DNA of 64,000 nt, taken from CAZGUX01 sp964529305 (lineage in GTDB: Bacteria > Acidobacteriota > Terriglobia > Bryobacterales > Bryobacteraceae). Shown here piece by piece: positions 53,040 through 63,100 of the stretch; position 1 is the stretch's first letter; every line of letters begins with the position of its first letter. A program made the translations under genes and the position numbers. The DNA lies in contig CAZGUX010000105.1 of NCBI GenBank assembly GCA_964529305.1, forward strand, positions 54,764 to 118,763, written 5' to 3'. The notes beneath the pieces were generated by a model. It did not search any database. It saw only the letters and a list, made by a program, of their open reading frames with translations, and had not been told where the DNA came from.

Positions 53040-54221
53040 ATGAAGATTACGAAAATCAACAGCTACGTGTTGCTCGATCCGGGGTACGACGCCACCGCGT
53101 GCTCCTCGGCGCAGGACGACATCGTCGTGGTGATCGAAACCGACGAAGGCATCACCGGCATCGGGGAGACCGACACCAATCCGTGGGTGGCGCAGGCCAT
53201 GATCCATTCTCGAGGCACGCACGTGCTCGGGCAGGGTCTGGAGGAGATGCTGATCGGCGAGAACCCGCTCGACCCGGAGGCGCTATGGGACAAGCTCTAC
53301 ACGGGGAGTTTCATGACGGGCCGCCGCGGGTTGGGAATCTGCGCCATGGGCGCGCTCGATATGGCTTTATGGGACATTCGCGGCAAGGCGCTCGGCCAAC
53401 CCTGCTGGCGGCTTCTCGGAGGCGCGCGCAAGACGGGCATCACGCCTTACGCGTCGCTGCTGCCCACTGGCCGCACTGCCAGGGACTACCGCGAATCGCT
53501 GGTCGCCAAGGCGCGCCAGGCCAAGGAACTCGGGTTCCGAGCGGGCAAGATGGAAGTCTGCGTCAAGGGCCCGTACTCGCACAACGGTCTCCAGGAAGAC
53601 GACGCCCTCATCGTCGACACGGTCGCGGCTTGCCGCGATGCGGTGGGCGCCGATTTCGTCATGATGGTGGACGTCTGTTACTGCTGGACCAACGCCAAGG
53701 AAGCGTTGCGCGTGATGCGGCAACTGGAGCCGTACGACCTGTTCTTCCTGGAAACGCCGCTCCAGCTTGACGACCTGGACGGCTACGCGTTCCTGCACGA
53801 CCATTCTCCCATCCGGATCGCCGCCGGCGAGCTGCAAAATTCCCGCTTCGAATTCCTGGACCTGATGGATCGAGGGAAAGTGGACGTGGCACAGCCGGAC
53901 GTGGGCCGCGTGGGAGGCCTGACCGAGGCGCGCCGCGTGTGCGATCTGGCCGCCGGCCGCGGCAGGCTGATCGTGCCGCACTGCTGGAAGACCGGGATCG
54001 GCATCGCCGCCTCGGCGCACCTGTGCGCGGCCACCGCCCACTGCCCCTATATCGAATTCCTGCCCGCGCCGTTGTCGGAAGCGCCCCTGCGCCGCGAGTT
54101 GGTTGTCGAGGAGCTTCGCCTGGTGGAGGGAATGGTGCCTCTTCCACAGAAACCGGGTCTGGGGATCGAACTGAATTGGGACGTGATCGAAAGGTATTGC
54201 GTCTCGCGGGCGCCTCAGTAA
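53040..54221 (+). CDS. Enolase-superfamily sugar-acid dehydratase (mandelate racemase group)
   Basis: A 393-residue cytosolic enzyme. The N-terminal capping domain (VVVIETDEGITGIGETDTNP) and barrel are complete. Metal ligands appear as Asp in FVMMVDVCYCW, Glu in LFFLETPLQL and Glu in RIAAGELQNS; a Lys in GFRAGKMEV and the His in LIVPHCWKTGIG are candidates for acid/base residues. It would remove water from an aldonic or aldaric acid to give a 2-keto-3-deoxy acid, but which acid is not clear. Unlike the ManD-like gene at 7813 it has no signal peptide and has all expected ligands. It follows the GntR gene, likely in one transcript. Confidence 0.9.
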   Translation: MKITKINSYVLLDPGYDATACSSAQDDIVVVIETDEGITGIGETDTNPWVAQAMIHSRGTHVLGQGLEEMLIGENPLDPEALWDKLYTGSFMTGRRGLGICAMGALDMALWDIRGKALGQPCWRLLGGARKTGITPYASLLPTGRTARDYRESLVAKARQAKELGFRAGKMEVCVKGPYSHNGLQEDDALIVDTVAACRDAVGADFVMMVDVCYCWTNAKEALRVMRQLEPYDLFFLETPLQLDDLDGYAFLHDHSPIRIAAGELQNSRFEFLDLMDRGKVDVAQPDVGRVGGLTEARRVCDLAAGRGRLIVPHCWKTGIGIAASAHLCAATAHCPYIEFLPAPLSEAPLRRELVVEELRLVEGMVPLPQKPGLGIELNWDVIERYCVSRAPQ

Positions 54222-54321
54222 CGGAAGACCCTGGAACCCGGCTTTGAGCGAGGGTACCTGCCCGCGCACCAACGAGCCCAAGGGCGGTTCTTCAGGAAGC
54301 GCCGTTGCGCCTATGCCTCCT

Positions 54322-57099
54322 TCACCTGTCCAGGACGGCGACGGGCCGCTTCAAACAGATTCCCTGCTGCTCGATTCCGGCGCGATATTGCGGCATCGCG
54401 GGTTCCGTGAAAACCCCCTCCAGTGGTTTCTTCGCGGCATCCAGGCTCACCTCCGCCCACGCCCAGACGCCGATGCGTGGATTGGGGTGACCCGCTATGC
54501 CTCGAAAACGCACGCGCCGCGGGCCGGCGTCCACCTCGCAGAGGTACCACCTCCACTGGCTCTCGTGCGACAGCATTTCTTTCCACGCGTTGTTCTGCGA
54601 CGCCACGAAATAGCCGACGTGTCCGGCCGAGTGGCTCTCCTCCACTCGCGCGGGCCGGTCATCCACGGCCGCGCTCGCATGGCCCGGCCGGAACTCTCGT
54701 CCCGGGAATTCCACCAGAAGCAAAACCCGGAACCGGTCGACTCCCGGCGGTGCGGAAACCTCGCACTCGACCTCGAACTCGACCGTGGGCACGCGGACCC
54801 CAGACATTTTCACCCGCTCGGCCCGCTCGAGGCTTTGGATTTCCTCCGAGTCCGGCTCCGCGGGATAGTGAAACGGGAACACCGCGGAGCGCTTGGGTTC
54901 CGCCGGCAGCCACTCGCTTTCAGGAACCGGCCGCACTCGGGTGGAGATCATCTTCCCTTGAAGCCGATGCCGCGGACGGGCAGGGATCCGGATTTCGCTT
55001 TCGATGCCTCCGGGTTTCAGAACCCGTACGCTGGCGACGTCTTCCTCGGCGACGAAAGAGGCCGCTTGCCCGGATTCGCGATACCAGCGCGCCCCCAGAA
55101 CGACGGCTTCGCGGAGCATCCGGCGCGGCACGATCTCCACAAACAGCAACTCCCAGGGAGCGAGCGTCAGCCGGACGCGCGAATTTCCGGACAGCCCGGC
55201 CGCGATGCCTTTGCGGTACGGGTACTGCGAGTAGCACACCGCGTCCGCCAATTCGCGGGGCGCTCGGGCCTGCTGCAAGTCCAGGACGTACTCCTGGCTC
55301 TCATTCGACGGATTCCGCACGGCCACGATTCCGCGCGTTCCCAGCCAGTGGGCATACGCGTAGGGCTCACCCAGTTCCACCCGCGAGGGCAATACGACCG
55401 TGTTTCGAAGGATGTCGCGATTCGCCCGAGCCCACCCGAGCAGCCCGGAGTAGATGCGCCAGTCCTCGGCGCTCATCACTTTGGGGTTCACATACGTCGA
55501 GACGAAGAACCGCCCGCGCCCGAAAGCCATGGCGGCATGGTTGGGAAATCCCTGCCCGGTGTCGGCATGGACGATGTCGAAATAGTGCAGCGCGTTCTGA
55601 GGCAGCCAGACCTCGTCCAGCGACGAGAAAATGTAGTACTCGCGCGCGTTCGTCTGCGATTCACGGTAGTCCGGCGCAGGACCCAGGCCCGGCGGGCAGT
55701 CGCCGCCGGAATTGGCCCAGACCGTGTCCGAGTGCTGGAGAATCCACGGGCTGATGTAGTTCGCGTGCGAGTTCAGGTAGGTCGGCTCGGTATCGAGCGC
55801 CGGATTCTCCTCTTTGGATGCCTTGAGCAGTTCGAGGGAATGCTCTGCCAGCGGCTCCACCGAATCGGGACCCGGCAACAGGCCGTGGTGAGGACGGTCC
55901 TCCTCGGCCAGGAAGCCGTCGTACTTGATGTGGCCGAGGCGATTCTCGCGGATCAGCCTCCGGAGCGCCGCCTTGGTTTCGGCGCGATACCGGGGATCGG
56001 CCAGGGACACAGCCGGGCGGCCCGCGCGGACCGGCCCCGCCGGCCGGAGAACGATGTACCCGTTCTTCTCGGCCCAGTCGTAGTCACACACCGGTGGATA
56101 CTGCTCGCTCGGCGACATCCAGAGGCCCAGCTTGCCCCCGGCGGGCTCGACGATGGCGCGAATGTCATCGAACCCCACGGGGAGGATTGACCGGTCGATC
56201 TCCCAGATACTCCGCGGGTTGCTCCATCCCATATCCGTTGTGACGATGTCGAAAAAGACGCCGTGCCGGTCGAACATCTTCGCCTTCAATTCCCGGATCA
56301 GCGTCAGGTTGTCGCGCTGTTTCACCACGGTCGGCAGAGTCCACCAGGAGTTGTAGCAGGCCACCATGCGAGGGGGCGCCAGGCGAATGTCTTCCATATA
56401 CTCGAGAAACGACTCGCGCGCTTCGTTCGGCCCCGCCACTCCCACCACGGTGGAATGCAGGGGAACCCAGTCGCTGCCCACAAGCCGGCCGCCCGGACGG
56501 CTGCGCAGCACGAATCCGTTCTCTCCGTACTCGTTGAACGCGGCCACGAACTCGACTCCCGCCCACCAGCGTTCGCAATAGATCGGGTGGCTGCCGTACC
56601 GCAGACGGTCCGCCGTCATCGATCTCCAGCCTCGCCGCACGCCTTGCCAGTTGTCGAGGTCGGCGCGCAGCAACCGGCGGGGCGAGCCGCTCTTCTGCCG
56701 AACTCTCACCTGCTTCCGCAAGTAGGTTTTACCGGCAGGCAACTCGTAGCGCACGCGCACTTCGGTCTCGACGCCGGTTCCCTTGAACAAAAGCTCCAGG
56801 CTCGATGCGCTGCTCTGCGTGACCTGTGCCGCCAGGTCCGATGACCGCAAGGTGCTTCCCCCCTCGAACTCGAAGGCGAACAGCTCGCGGGATGGCTCGA
56901 CCGTCTCGCGTGCCTCCAGATGGGTCAGGAGGCGGGAACGAACGTCTCCGCGGTCCACGACGATCACGCTCCGGATCGCGTGATTCTGAAGCACGCACTC
57001 CGGCGGTGCGGCATTCGCGGCAAGGGGCGCCGCCAATAGAGCGCGACCCCAGTCGCGGCGGCTCAGGCCCTGGTCACTCACTTTGCGCTCAGAGAACAT
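54322..57099 (-). CDS. Exported GH36-like alpha-glycosidase
   Basis: A 925-residue protein with a Tat-like signal (LSRRDWGRALLAAPLAANAA). Residues about 60-260 are a beta-sandwich domain. A TIM-barrel follows at about 265-600: DIVTTDMGWSNPRSIWEIDR, GGKLGLWMSPSEQYPPVCDY and LGHIKYDGFLAEEDRPHHG. The placing of Asp in IKYDGF corresponds to the nucleophile K-x-D of GH36/GH27 alpha-galactosidases. A C-terminal beta region (to about 690) and a second beta-rich module (about 740-925) follow. I infer alpha-galactosidase-like activity on an exported substrate; the exact family is uncertain. The ATG at 57099 places the Tat motif properly. Confidence 0.78.
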   Translation of the reverse strand: MFSERKVSDQGLSRRDWGRALLAAPLAANAAPPECVLQNHAIRSVIVVDRGDVRSRLLTHLEARETVEPSRELFAFEFEGGSTLRSSDLAAQVTQSSASSLELLFKGTGVETEVRVRYELPAGKTYLRKQVRVRQKSGSPRRLLRADLDNWQGVRRGWRSMTADRLRYGSHPIYCERWWAGVEFVAAFNEYGENGFVLRSRPGGRLVGSDWVPLHSTVVGVAGPNEARESFLEYMEDIRLAPPRMVACYNSWWTLPTVVKQRDNLTLIRELKAKMFDRHGVFFDIVTTDMGWSNPRSIWEIDRSILPVGFDDIRAIVEPAGGKLGLWMSPSEQYPPVCDYDWAEKNGYIVLRPAGPVRAGRPAVSLADPRYRAETKAALRRLIRENRLGHIKYDGFLAEEDRPHHGLLPGPDSVEPLAEHSLELLKASKEENPALDTEPTYLNSHANYISPWILQHSDTVWANSGGDCPPGLGPAPDYRESQTNAREYYIFSSLDEVWLPQNALHYFDIVHADTGQGFPNHAAMAFGRGRFFVSTYVNPKVMSAEDWRIYSGLLGWARANRDILRNTVVLPSRVELGEPYAYAHWLGTRGIVAVRNPSNESQEYVLDLQQARAPRELADAVCYSQYPYRKGIAAGLSGNSRVRLTLAPWELLFVEIVPRRMLREAVVLGARWYRESGQAASFVAEEDVASVRVLKPGGIESEIRIPARPRHRLQGKMISTRVRPVPESEWLPAEPKRSAVFPFHYPAEPDSEEIQSLERAERVKMSGVRVPTVEFEVECEVSAPPGVDRFRVLLLVEFPGREFRPGHASAAVDDRPARVEESHSAGHVGYFVASQNNAWKEMLSHESQWRWYLCEVDAGPRRVRFRGIAGHPNPRIGVWAWAEVSLDAAKKPLEGVFTEPAMPQYRAGIEQQGICLKRPVAVLDR

Positions 57100-57262
57100 C
57101 GGCCCGCCTCCGGTCACAAGTATGCCTGGGGAACATCCGGCGCGAAAGCCGTCCTCGACCGGAGAAGCGTTGCTGGTGGAACCCGCGAACCTGGGGCCCG
57201 ATTCAGGCGCGCGGGGAACCTCTGGGATGACTGGAGCCCAACTGCTTTGAAATAATCTCTGG

Positions 57263-60200
57263 GTGGCTGCCGTGCCCCATTCCGAGCTCAAACCTCCGAC
57301 CTCGATTCAGTCCCGGTTCCGCCGCGCCGGATCTCTGGTGGGCGCCGCCGGTATGCTGGCCATCAGTCTCGCCTGCACGGCCTTTGGCGCAAACACCACC
57401 GAAGCCGAACTCCACCGCCGGTTCACCCAGACGGTTCGCCCCTTCCTCGCCACCTACTGTTTTGCCTGTCACGGCGCCGCGAATCCCGCGGCGCAACTCG
57501 ACCTGCGGCAATACTCCGCGATTGCCGACGTGGTTCGCGACTATCCCCGCTGGGCGCTCGTCTCCGAGAAACTGACCGCGCTGGAAATGCCCCCCAAAGC
57601 GATGAAGCAGCCTTCCGCCGCCGAACGCGAGCAGATCATCCAGTGGGCCGCGGCCCTCCGCCAGGCCGAAGCAGGAAAGAACGCCGGCGACCCGGGTCTC
57701 GTGCTGGTCCGCCGACTCAGCAACGCCGAGTACGACAATTCCATCCGCGACCTCACTGGCGTCGACCTGCGCCCCGCGCGTGAATTCCCCGTCGATCCTT
57801 CCAACGCCTCGGGCTTCGACAATTCGGGCGAATCTCTCTCCATGTCGCCGGCCCTGCTCAACAAGTATCTGCAAGCCGCCCGCGAAGTCTCGAGCCACCT
57901 GGTGCTCCGGCCAACCGGTTTCGCGTTTGCCCCACACCCCATGCTCGCGGAAACGGACCGCGAGAAATACACCATCCAGCGCATCGTCGAGTTTTACGAT
58001 CGCCAGCCCACCGACTACGCCGATTACTTCCACGCCGCCTGGCGGTTCAAGCACCGCGCCGTTCTCGGCAAGCCCGATGCCACTCTGGCCGATGTCGCCA
58101 CCGAAGCCAGGATCAGTCCAAAGTACCTGCCGTTGGTCTGGGAAATCCTCGAGCACAACAAAGAAGACGCGGGACCGGTCGCCAAGCTGCAGACGATGTG
58201 GCGCATGCTGCCCACTCCCGCGCACCAGCAGCCCGACCTGGTGCGCGAAGGCTGCGTGAAGATGCGCGATTATGTCGTCAAGATCCGAAAGCTCACCGCG
58301 CGGCAGTTCCGCAGCCCCCAGGTGACCGGCCTCGCGGGCACCTCGCAGCCGCTCATGAACTGGAAGCTCCGCGCTTACGCCGCCCACCGCCGCGATTTCG
58401 ACCGCGCCGCCCTTCAGGTGGAAGGCCAGCCGCCGCTCGCACTGCCCGTAATGCCTCGCATCGGCGGGGTTCCCACCGAAGACGAGGTCGCGGTACGTAA
58501 CGCCGCGCTCGCCGTGCGCGCCCGGTCGGGCGAGCCGGATCTGTTCGTCCCCGCCGGCCAGCGCCCCCGCTACGAAGCCTCCTTCGCCCGCTTCAGCTCC
58601 GTCTTCCCGGACGCCTTCTACATCCGCGAGCGCGGCCGGTTCTACCCGGACGACTCGGAAGACAAGGGTCGCCTTCTCAGCGCCGGCTTCCACAACGTCA
58701 TGGGCTACTTCCGCGACGACACCCCTCTCATGGAACTCATCCTCGACGACCGGCAGAAAAAAGAGCTTGACCTGCTCTGGCTGGAATTCGACACCGTCGC
58801 CGACTTCACCACCCGCACCTACATCCAGTTCTTCTTCAACCAGAGCGGCGAAGTCGAAGACCGCGGCCGCGAATCCGGCAGCTTCCGTCCCACAGACCAG
58901 GAAGTCACCTCCGAAAAAGTCATCTTCGGCATCCGCGATGCGTACCTGGCGAAGGCGGAAACCGGCGGCGACGAGCTTTCCCGCGAGGCCATCCGCGAGC
59001 ATTTCGCCCGCGTCAACGCGTCCATCCGCGCCGTGGAGAAAGCGCGTGCCGGCGCCGAGCCTACCCATGTCGACGCACTGCTCGCCTTTGCCGCGCGTGC
59101 GTATCGCCGGCCCCTGACGTCTGCGGAACGGGAAGACCTGCTCCAGGACTACCGCAGCCTGCGCGACAAAAATGGTCTGAGTCACGAGGACGCGATGCGC
59201 GACATGATCGTGCTCGTGCTGATGTCGCCGGACTTCTGCTACCGGGTGGACGCCGCCCCGCCGCCGGCTCTCCACTCCGAGCGCTCAGGCGGCGCGCGCG
59301 CCCGTGCGGGGCGGCGGCCCTCTTCAGTCCCCGTCGAGAAAACCCGCCCGCTCTCTGACTACGCTCTCGCAAGCCGTCTCAGCTATCTCCTCTGGTCGAG
59401 CCTCCCCGACGACGAACTGCGCGGGCTTGCCGCCACCGGCGACCTGAAGAAGCCGGACGTGCTCACCGCGCAAGTCCGCCGGATGTTGACGGACCCGCGC
59501 GCCCGCGCCCTCGCCACGGAATTCGCCGGAAACTGGCTCGACTTCCGCCGCTTTGAGGATCACAACAGCGTCGATCGCGCCCGCTTCCCAGTGTTCACGA
59601 ACGAGCTTCGCCAAGCCATGTTCGAGGAGCCCATCCGCTTGATCGAGGACGTCATCCGGAACGACCGTTCGGTTCTCGATCTGCTCTACGCCAGGCACAC
59701 CTTCGTGAACCGCGTCCTGGCCCAACACTATGGAATGACGGAAGTGAAGACCAAACCGGGCGAGTGGATCCGGGTCGACGACGCCCGGCCATACGGTCGC
59801 GGCGGCCTTCTGCCCATGGCCGCATTTCTCACCCGCAATTCGCCCGGTCTGCGGACCAGTCCCGTCAAGCGCGGCTATTGGGTCGCCAAAACCTTGCTGG
59901 GGGAAGTCATTCCCCCTCCCCCGCCAACGGTGCCCGAGCTGCCGAGCGACGAGTCGAAGATGGAATTGCCCCTCCGCCAAGTGCTTGCCAGGCACCGCGA
60001 ACACGCCAGTTGCGCGGGCTGCCATGCGCGCTTCGACGGCTTCGGCCTCGCCTTTGAAGGCTACGGCCCAGTCGGCGAGCAGCGCACCCAGGATTTGGCC
60101 GGCCGGCCCGTGGACGCGCGTGCCGAGTTCCCCGGAGGACGCCAGGGCAAGGGCGTGGACGACCTTCTCGCCTACATCCGCTCGTACCGCGAAAAAGACT

Positions 60201-60418
60201 TCGTCAACAACCTCTGCCGCAAGATGCTGGTCTACTCGCTCGGCCGCGGTCTCCAGCTCTCCGACGAACTGCTGCTCGACCAGATCCAGAATGCCTTCGC
60301 GGCCAGCGGGTATCGCTTCTTCTCTCTGGTAGAATCCATGGTCATGAGTCCGCAGTTCCGGAACCAGCGCAACCCGGAAACCCTGGCCACCCAACGACAG
60401 GTCCCGAAGGGAGAATAG
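57263..60418 (+). CDS. DUF1587/DUF1592/DUF1588/DUF1585 cytochrome-type protein
   Basis: A 1051-residue exported protein, hallmark of the planctomycete/acidobacterial 'DUF1592' group. After the signal region (AISLACTAFG) comes a cytochrome c heme motif in LATYCFACHGAANP. DUF1587 follows at about 148-210 (VRRLSNAEYDNSIRDLTGVD), DUF1595 and DUF1592 at about 590-790 (DALLAFAARAYRRPLTSAER, ATEFAGNWLDFRRFEDHNSV), DUF1588 at about 820-930 (ASCAGCHARFDGFGLAFEGY, a further CxxCH-like CAGCH motif) and DUF1585 at about 960-1035 (CRKMLVYSLGRGLQLSDELL). The start may be the GTG at 57263 or 57272. It is coupled to the DUF1552 gene 3 bases downstream. Confidence 0.9.
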   Translation: MAAVPHSELKPPTSIQSRFRRAGSLVGAAGMLAISLACTAFGANTTEAELHRRFTQTVRPFLATYCFACHGAANPAAQLDLRQYSAIADVVRDYPRWALVSEKLTALEMPPKAMKQPSAAEREQIIQWAAALRQAEAGKNAGDPGLVLVRRLSNAEYDNSIRDLTGVDLRPAREFPVDPSNASGFDNSGESLSMSPALLNKYLQAAREVSSHLVLRPTGFAFAPHPMLAETDREKYTIQRIVEFYDRQPTDYADYFHAAWRFKHRAVLGKPDATLADVATEARISPKYLPLVWEILEHNKEDAGPVAKLQTMWRMLPTPAHQQPDLVREGCVKMRDYVVKIRKLTARQFRSPQVTGLAGTSQPLMNWKLRAYAAHRRDFDRAALQVEGQPPLALPVMPRIGGVPTEDEVAVRNAALAVRARSGEPDLFVPAGQRPRYEASFARFSSVFPDAFYIRERGRFYPDDSEDKGRLLSAGFHNVMGYFRDDTPLMELILDDRQKKELDLLWLEFDTVADFTTRTYIQFFFNQSGEVEDRGRESGSFRPTDQEVTSEKVIFGIRDAYLAKAETGGDELSREAIREHFARVNASIRAVEKARAGAEPTHVDALLAFAARAYRRPLTSAEREDLLQDYRSLRDKNGLSHEDAMRDMIVLVLMSPDFCYRVDAAPPPALHSERSGGARARAGRRPSSVPVEKTRPLSDYALASRLSYLLWSSLPDDELRGLAATGDLKKPDVLTAQVRRMLTDPRARALATEFAGNWLDFRRFEDHNSVDRARFPVFTNELRQAMFEEPIRLIEDVIRNDRSVLDLLYARHTFVNRVLAQHYGMTEVKTKPGEWIRVDDARPYGRGGLLPMAAFLTRNSPGLRTSPVKRGYWVAKTLLGEVIPPPPPTVPELPSDESKMELPLRQVLARHREHASCAGCHARFDGFGLAFEGYGPVGEQRTQDLAGRPVDARAEFPGGRQGKGVDDLLAYIRSYREKDFVNNLCRKMLVYSLGRGLQLSDELLLDQIQNAFAASGYRFFSLVESMVMSPQFRNQRNPETLATQRQVPKGE

Positions 60419-60420
60419 GC

Positions 60421-61734
60421 ATGGCCCTTTTCAGGAACGCTTCACGCAATCGCCTGACACGAAGAACGGTACTTCGCGGCGCCGGAGTCGCCATGGGCCT
60501 GCCCTGGCTCGAGTCTCTCGAAGCCGCCGCCGTTCCGCCGAAGCGCTTTGCTGTGTTCTTCATGGGATGTGGCGTCAACGAAGACCAATGGTTCGCCAGG
60601 GGCGCCGGCGAGTCCATGGAACTGAGCAAGTCTCTCGAGCCGCTCGCCCCGCTCAAGAAGAAGATCAACGTCATCGACGGCCTCTTCATGAAGACCCTCA
60701 CGGGCCAGGGCATTCACCCCGCGCAAACCGGCAGCCTCCTGTCGGGCGCCACCATCCAGCGGGGTCCCATTCTGCGCTCCGGCGTGACCATCGACCAGGT
60801 GCTGGCGAATCACATTGGCCAGGATACGGCGCAGCCCAGCATGGTCCTTGCCTGCGAGCAACCGCTCACCGGCTACCACGAGACCAACTTCTCGATGGCT
60901 TACAGCTCGCACCTGTCCTGGCAAAGCCCCGATTCTCCAGTCCCGACGGAGGTCTATCCGTCGCTCGCGTTCGACAACCTCTTTGAAAATCGCGGCCTCC
61001 TGCGCAACGCGAGCATTCTCGATCGAGTCCGCGGCCGCGCCGAAAGCCTCTCCCGCCAGGTGAGCGCCACCGACAAAGCGAAGCTGGACGAGTACCTGAC
61101 GTCGGTTCGCGAAGTCGAAAAGCGGGTCGAACGCATGCGCATCGACAAGCACAAAGCCGAGAAATCCGCGAAGGGTGGGAGCCGCCCCGCCTGGACCATG
61201 GACCGCCCCGCCAACGGTCTTCCGGAAGACCTCCGCGAACACGCCCGGTTGATGTGCGACCTCATCGCCATTGGATTCCAGACCGACCGCACCCGCGTTG
61301 CGACGCTCATCATCTCCAACGATCTGTCCGCTCAGATTTATCCATTCCTCCAGGTCCGCGACGGCCACCACGCCGCCTCTCACTACAACCTTTCCGAAGG
61401 ATACGAGCGCATCACGCGGTTCCACGTGAGTCAACTCGCCTATCTGGCCCAAAAACTCGACAGTATGCCGGAGGGCAACGGCACGGTCCTCGACAATTCG
61501 TGCCTGCTCTTCCTCTCCAATCTCTGGTCCGGCCGAAAGCACGACAATTCGCGCCTCCCTCTCGTCATGGCGGGCAGTCTTGGAGGCTCGATCGAAACCG
61601 GCCGCACCCTCGACTACCAGAGCGCGGGCGACGACAACCGAAAGCTCAGCGCACTCTACCTCACCATCCTCGACCGGATGGGCGTCAAGCTGGACCGCTT
61701 CGGGGACGCGACCACGCATCTCGAACGCCTCTGA
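60421..61734 (+). CDS. Tat-exported DUF1552 protein
   Basis: A 437-residue DUF1552 protein, the usual partner of DUF1592 proteins. Tat signal LTRRTVLRGAGVAMGLPWLE, then FAVFFMGCGVNEDQWFARGA, GIHPAQTGSLLSGA, and GFQTDRTRVATLIISNDLSA. The fold is thought to resemble DUF1501, that is an alkaline-phosphatase-like domain, but no catalytic residue is established. It starts 3 bases after the stop of the DUF1592 gene. The function is unknown; co-occurrence suggests a complex. Confidence 0.92.
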   Translation: MALFRNASRNRLTRRTVLRGAGVAMGLPWLESLEAAAVPPKRFAVFFMGCGVNEDQWFARGAGESMELSKSLEPLAPLKKKINVIDGLFMKTLTGQGIHPAQTGSLLSGATIQRGPILRSGVTIDQVLANHIGQDTAQPSMVLACEQPLTGYHETNFSMAYSSHLSWQSPDSPVPTEVYPSLAFDNLFENRGLLRNASILDRVRGRAESLSRQVSATDKAKLDEYLTSVREVEKRVERMRIDKHKAEKSAKGGSRPAWTMDRPANGLPEDLREHARLMCDLIAIGFQTDRTRVATLIISNDLSAQIYPFLQVRDGHHAASHYNLSEGYERITRFHVSQLAYLAQKLDSMPEGNGTVLDNSCLLFLSNLWSGRKHDNSRLPLVMAGSLGGSIETGRTLDYQSAGDDNRKLSALYLTILDRMGVKLDRFGDATTHLERL

Positions 61735-61809
61735 GGCGGGCCGATCCAAATGGGCCGCAGGCAAGTCCGGCGTCGCGCGGGTGGCGCGGATTCGCCAGTG
61801 GTGGTCCTT

Positions 61810-62883
61810 TCAATTCTTTGAAGGGCCGGAACGAGACCGGGGAGGCCGCAGCGGCAGGTCCAGAAAGGCCACTCCCACGTCGCGGCGCATGTGACTCATC
61901 TCGACGCCCGCCTGCCCATCGTAAAAGAGCGCCAGCCGATTGCCGGACGTCACCACAGAGGGAAGCCCGATGATGTTCTTCGACCAGCGGCAGTTGGCCG
62001 GATCGAGCACGATGGCCTTATCGGCCGCGCTCCAGCGATTCAGGTCCTTGGTCCAGTAGACCCAAACCGCATCGGTGTACTCATAGCCTTTGCGAACGCC
62101 CACGTGGTTCGTGAACAGGAACCAGGTGCGGTTTGCCGGCTCATAATAAAGGGACGCATTCTCCACCTGCTCCTCGAGCGGGACGATCGGGGCGGGGTCC
62201 ACGGTCCAGGCGCCATCGAGGTCGCGCGTCCTCGCGATGCCGAGGGTGCGCTTGATCCCGCGAGGGCGTTCGGTCAGGATCGAGGCGCTGAAGAACTGCA
62301 GGTACTCTCCACGGTGGCGGATAACGTGGCCGGGACTGGCGGTCGCGGAGTAGTACGTTCCCGGTTGGGGCCGGAAGGGTACGACGTCGCGCTGCTTGAC
62401 CCAAGGGCCTGCCGGAGACGAAGCGCGCGCTTTCATCGTCAGGTAGGGGAAGTAGGGCACCAGGTTCGGCGCGGCGGAGGTATTGCGGGTCCCCATGTAG
62501 AACATGTGCCACAGGGTCCCATCGAAATAGGTGACGCCGTAGCTCGCGGACCTGGCATCCTCGTCAGAAGGCGCACCGAAGGCGAGGACGGGCCCTTTCT
62601 TGACCCAGTGGAACAGGTCGCGGCTGGTGGCGAGAGCGCAAAGCCAGCCTTGCGGCCCGGCGGCGTCATAGTGCAGGTAGTACGTGCCGGCCGACTCCCA
62701 GACCCAAACGTCGCGCGCGCCGAGACGATCGCACTGGCTGGGCCCGTCGCCGTGCGTGAGAACCACGCCGTGGTCGCGGGCGTCCATCCGGAGTGTGGCG
62801 CGCGGGCGGCCGTCCTCGTAGGCAGGTGGCTGGCCTCCCAGGATTGAGGCCGCCAGGCACCAGGCGGGCAGAAGGTGTTTCAT
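61810..62883 (-). CDS. Exported five-bladed beta-propeller (GH43/GH32/GH130-like) protein
   Basis: A 357-residue protein with a signal peptide (MKHLLPAWCLAASILGG). Repeated blade motifs are visible: VWVWESAGTYYLHYDAAG, CALATSRDLFHWVKKGPVLA, GTLWHMFYMGTRNTS, FLFTNHVGVRKGYEYTDAVW and YWTKDLNRWSAADKAIVLD ('S-x-D-L-x-x-W' is typical of these propellers). It would bind or cut beta-linked plant sugars, but I cannot pick out the catalytic acidic residues with certainty. It ends close to the end of the convergent DUF1552 gene. Confidence 0.8.
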   Translation of the reverse strand: MKHLLPAWCLAASILGGQPPAYEDGRPRATLRMDARDHGVVLTHGDGPSQCDRLGARDVWVWESAGTYYLHYDAAGPQGWLCALATSRDLFHWVKKGPVLAFGAPSDEDARSASYGVTYFDGTLWHMFYMGTRNTSAAPNLVPYFPYLTMKARASSPAGPWVKQRDVVPFRPQPGTYYSATASPGHVIRHRGEYLQFFSASILTERPRGIKRTLGIARTRDLDGAWTVDPAPIVPLEEQVENASLYYEPANRTWFLFTNHVGVRKGYEYTDAVWVYWTKDLNRWSAADKAIVLDPANCRWSKNIIGLPSVVTSGNRLALFYDGQAGVEMSHMRRDVGVAFLDLPLRPPRSRSGPSKN

Positions 62884-63100
62884 GGGAATCCGTTGGTCGC
62901 ATCTTCAGTATGCGCCGTGGATTCCTGCAAGGACACCGGCCGATTCCGCAACCGAACGAGCCGAAGGCGAAGAGACCGTTTTGATGGCTTCGCCACCAAC
63001 GTGGCGATCGGTGTCTTCAACGAAGAAGGGCTCCGGATGACGCCGCGTGGGCAAGAGTATTCTGTTGAAGCGGTGGCGTGGGCAGTTCCTCGCCCGCGCC
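62884..63100. other. Intergenic region, no gene
   Basis: Upstream of the propeller gene. It should hold that gene's promoter. I see no coding frame with family features. Confidence 0.45.

Noticed and set aside
54244..56190. Plus-strand open frame of 648 codons opposite the GH36-like gene
   Set aside because: No family features; the minus-strand reading has conserved barrel motifs.
57203..59275. Minus-strand open frame of 690 codons opposite the DUF1592 gene
   Set aside because: No motif or signal; antisense shadow of a well-supported gene.
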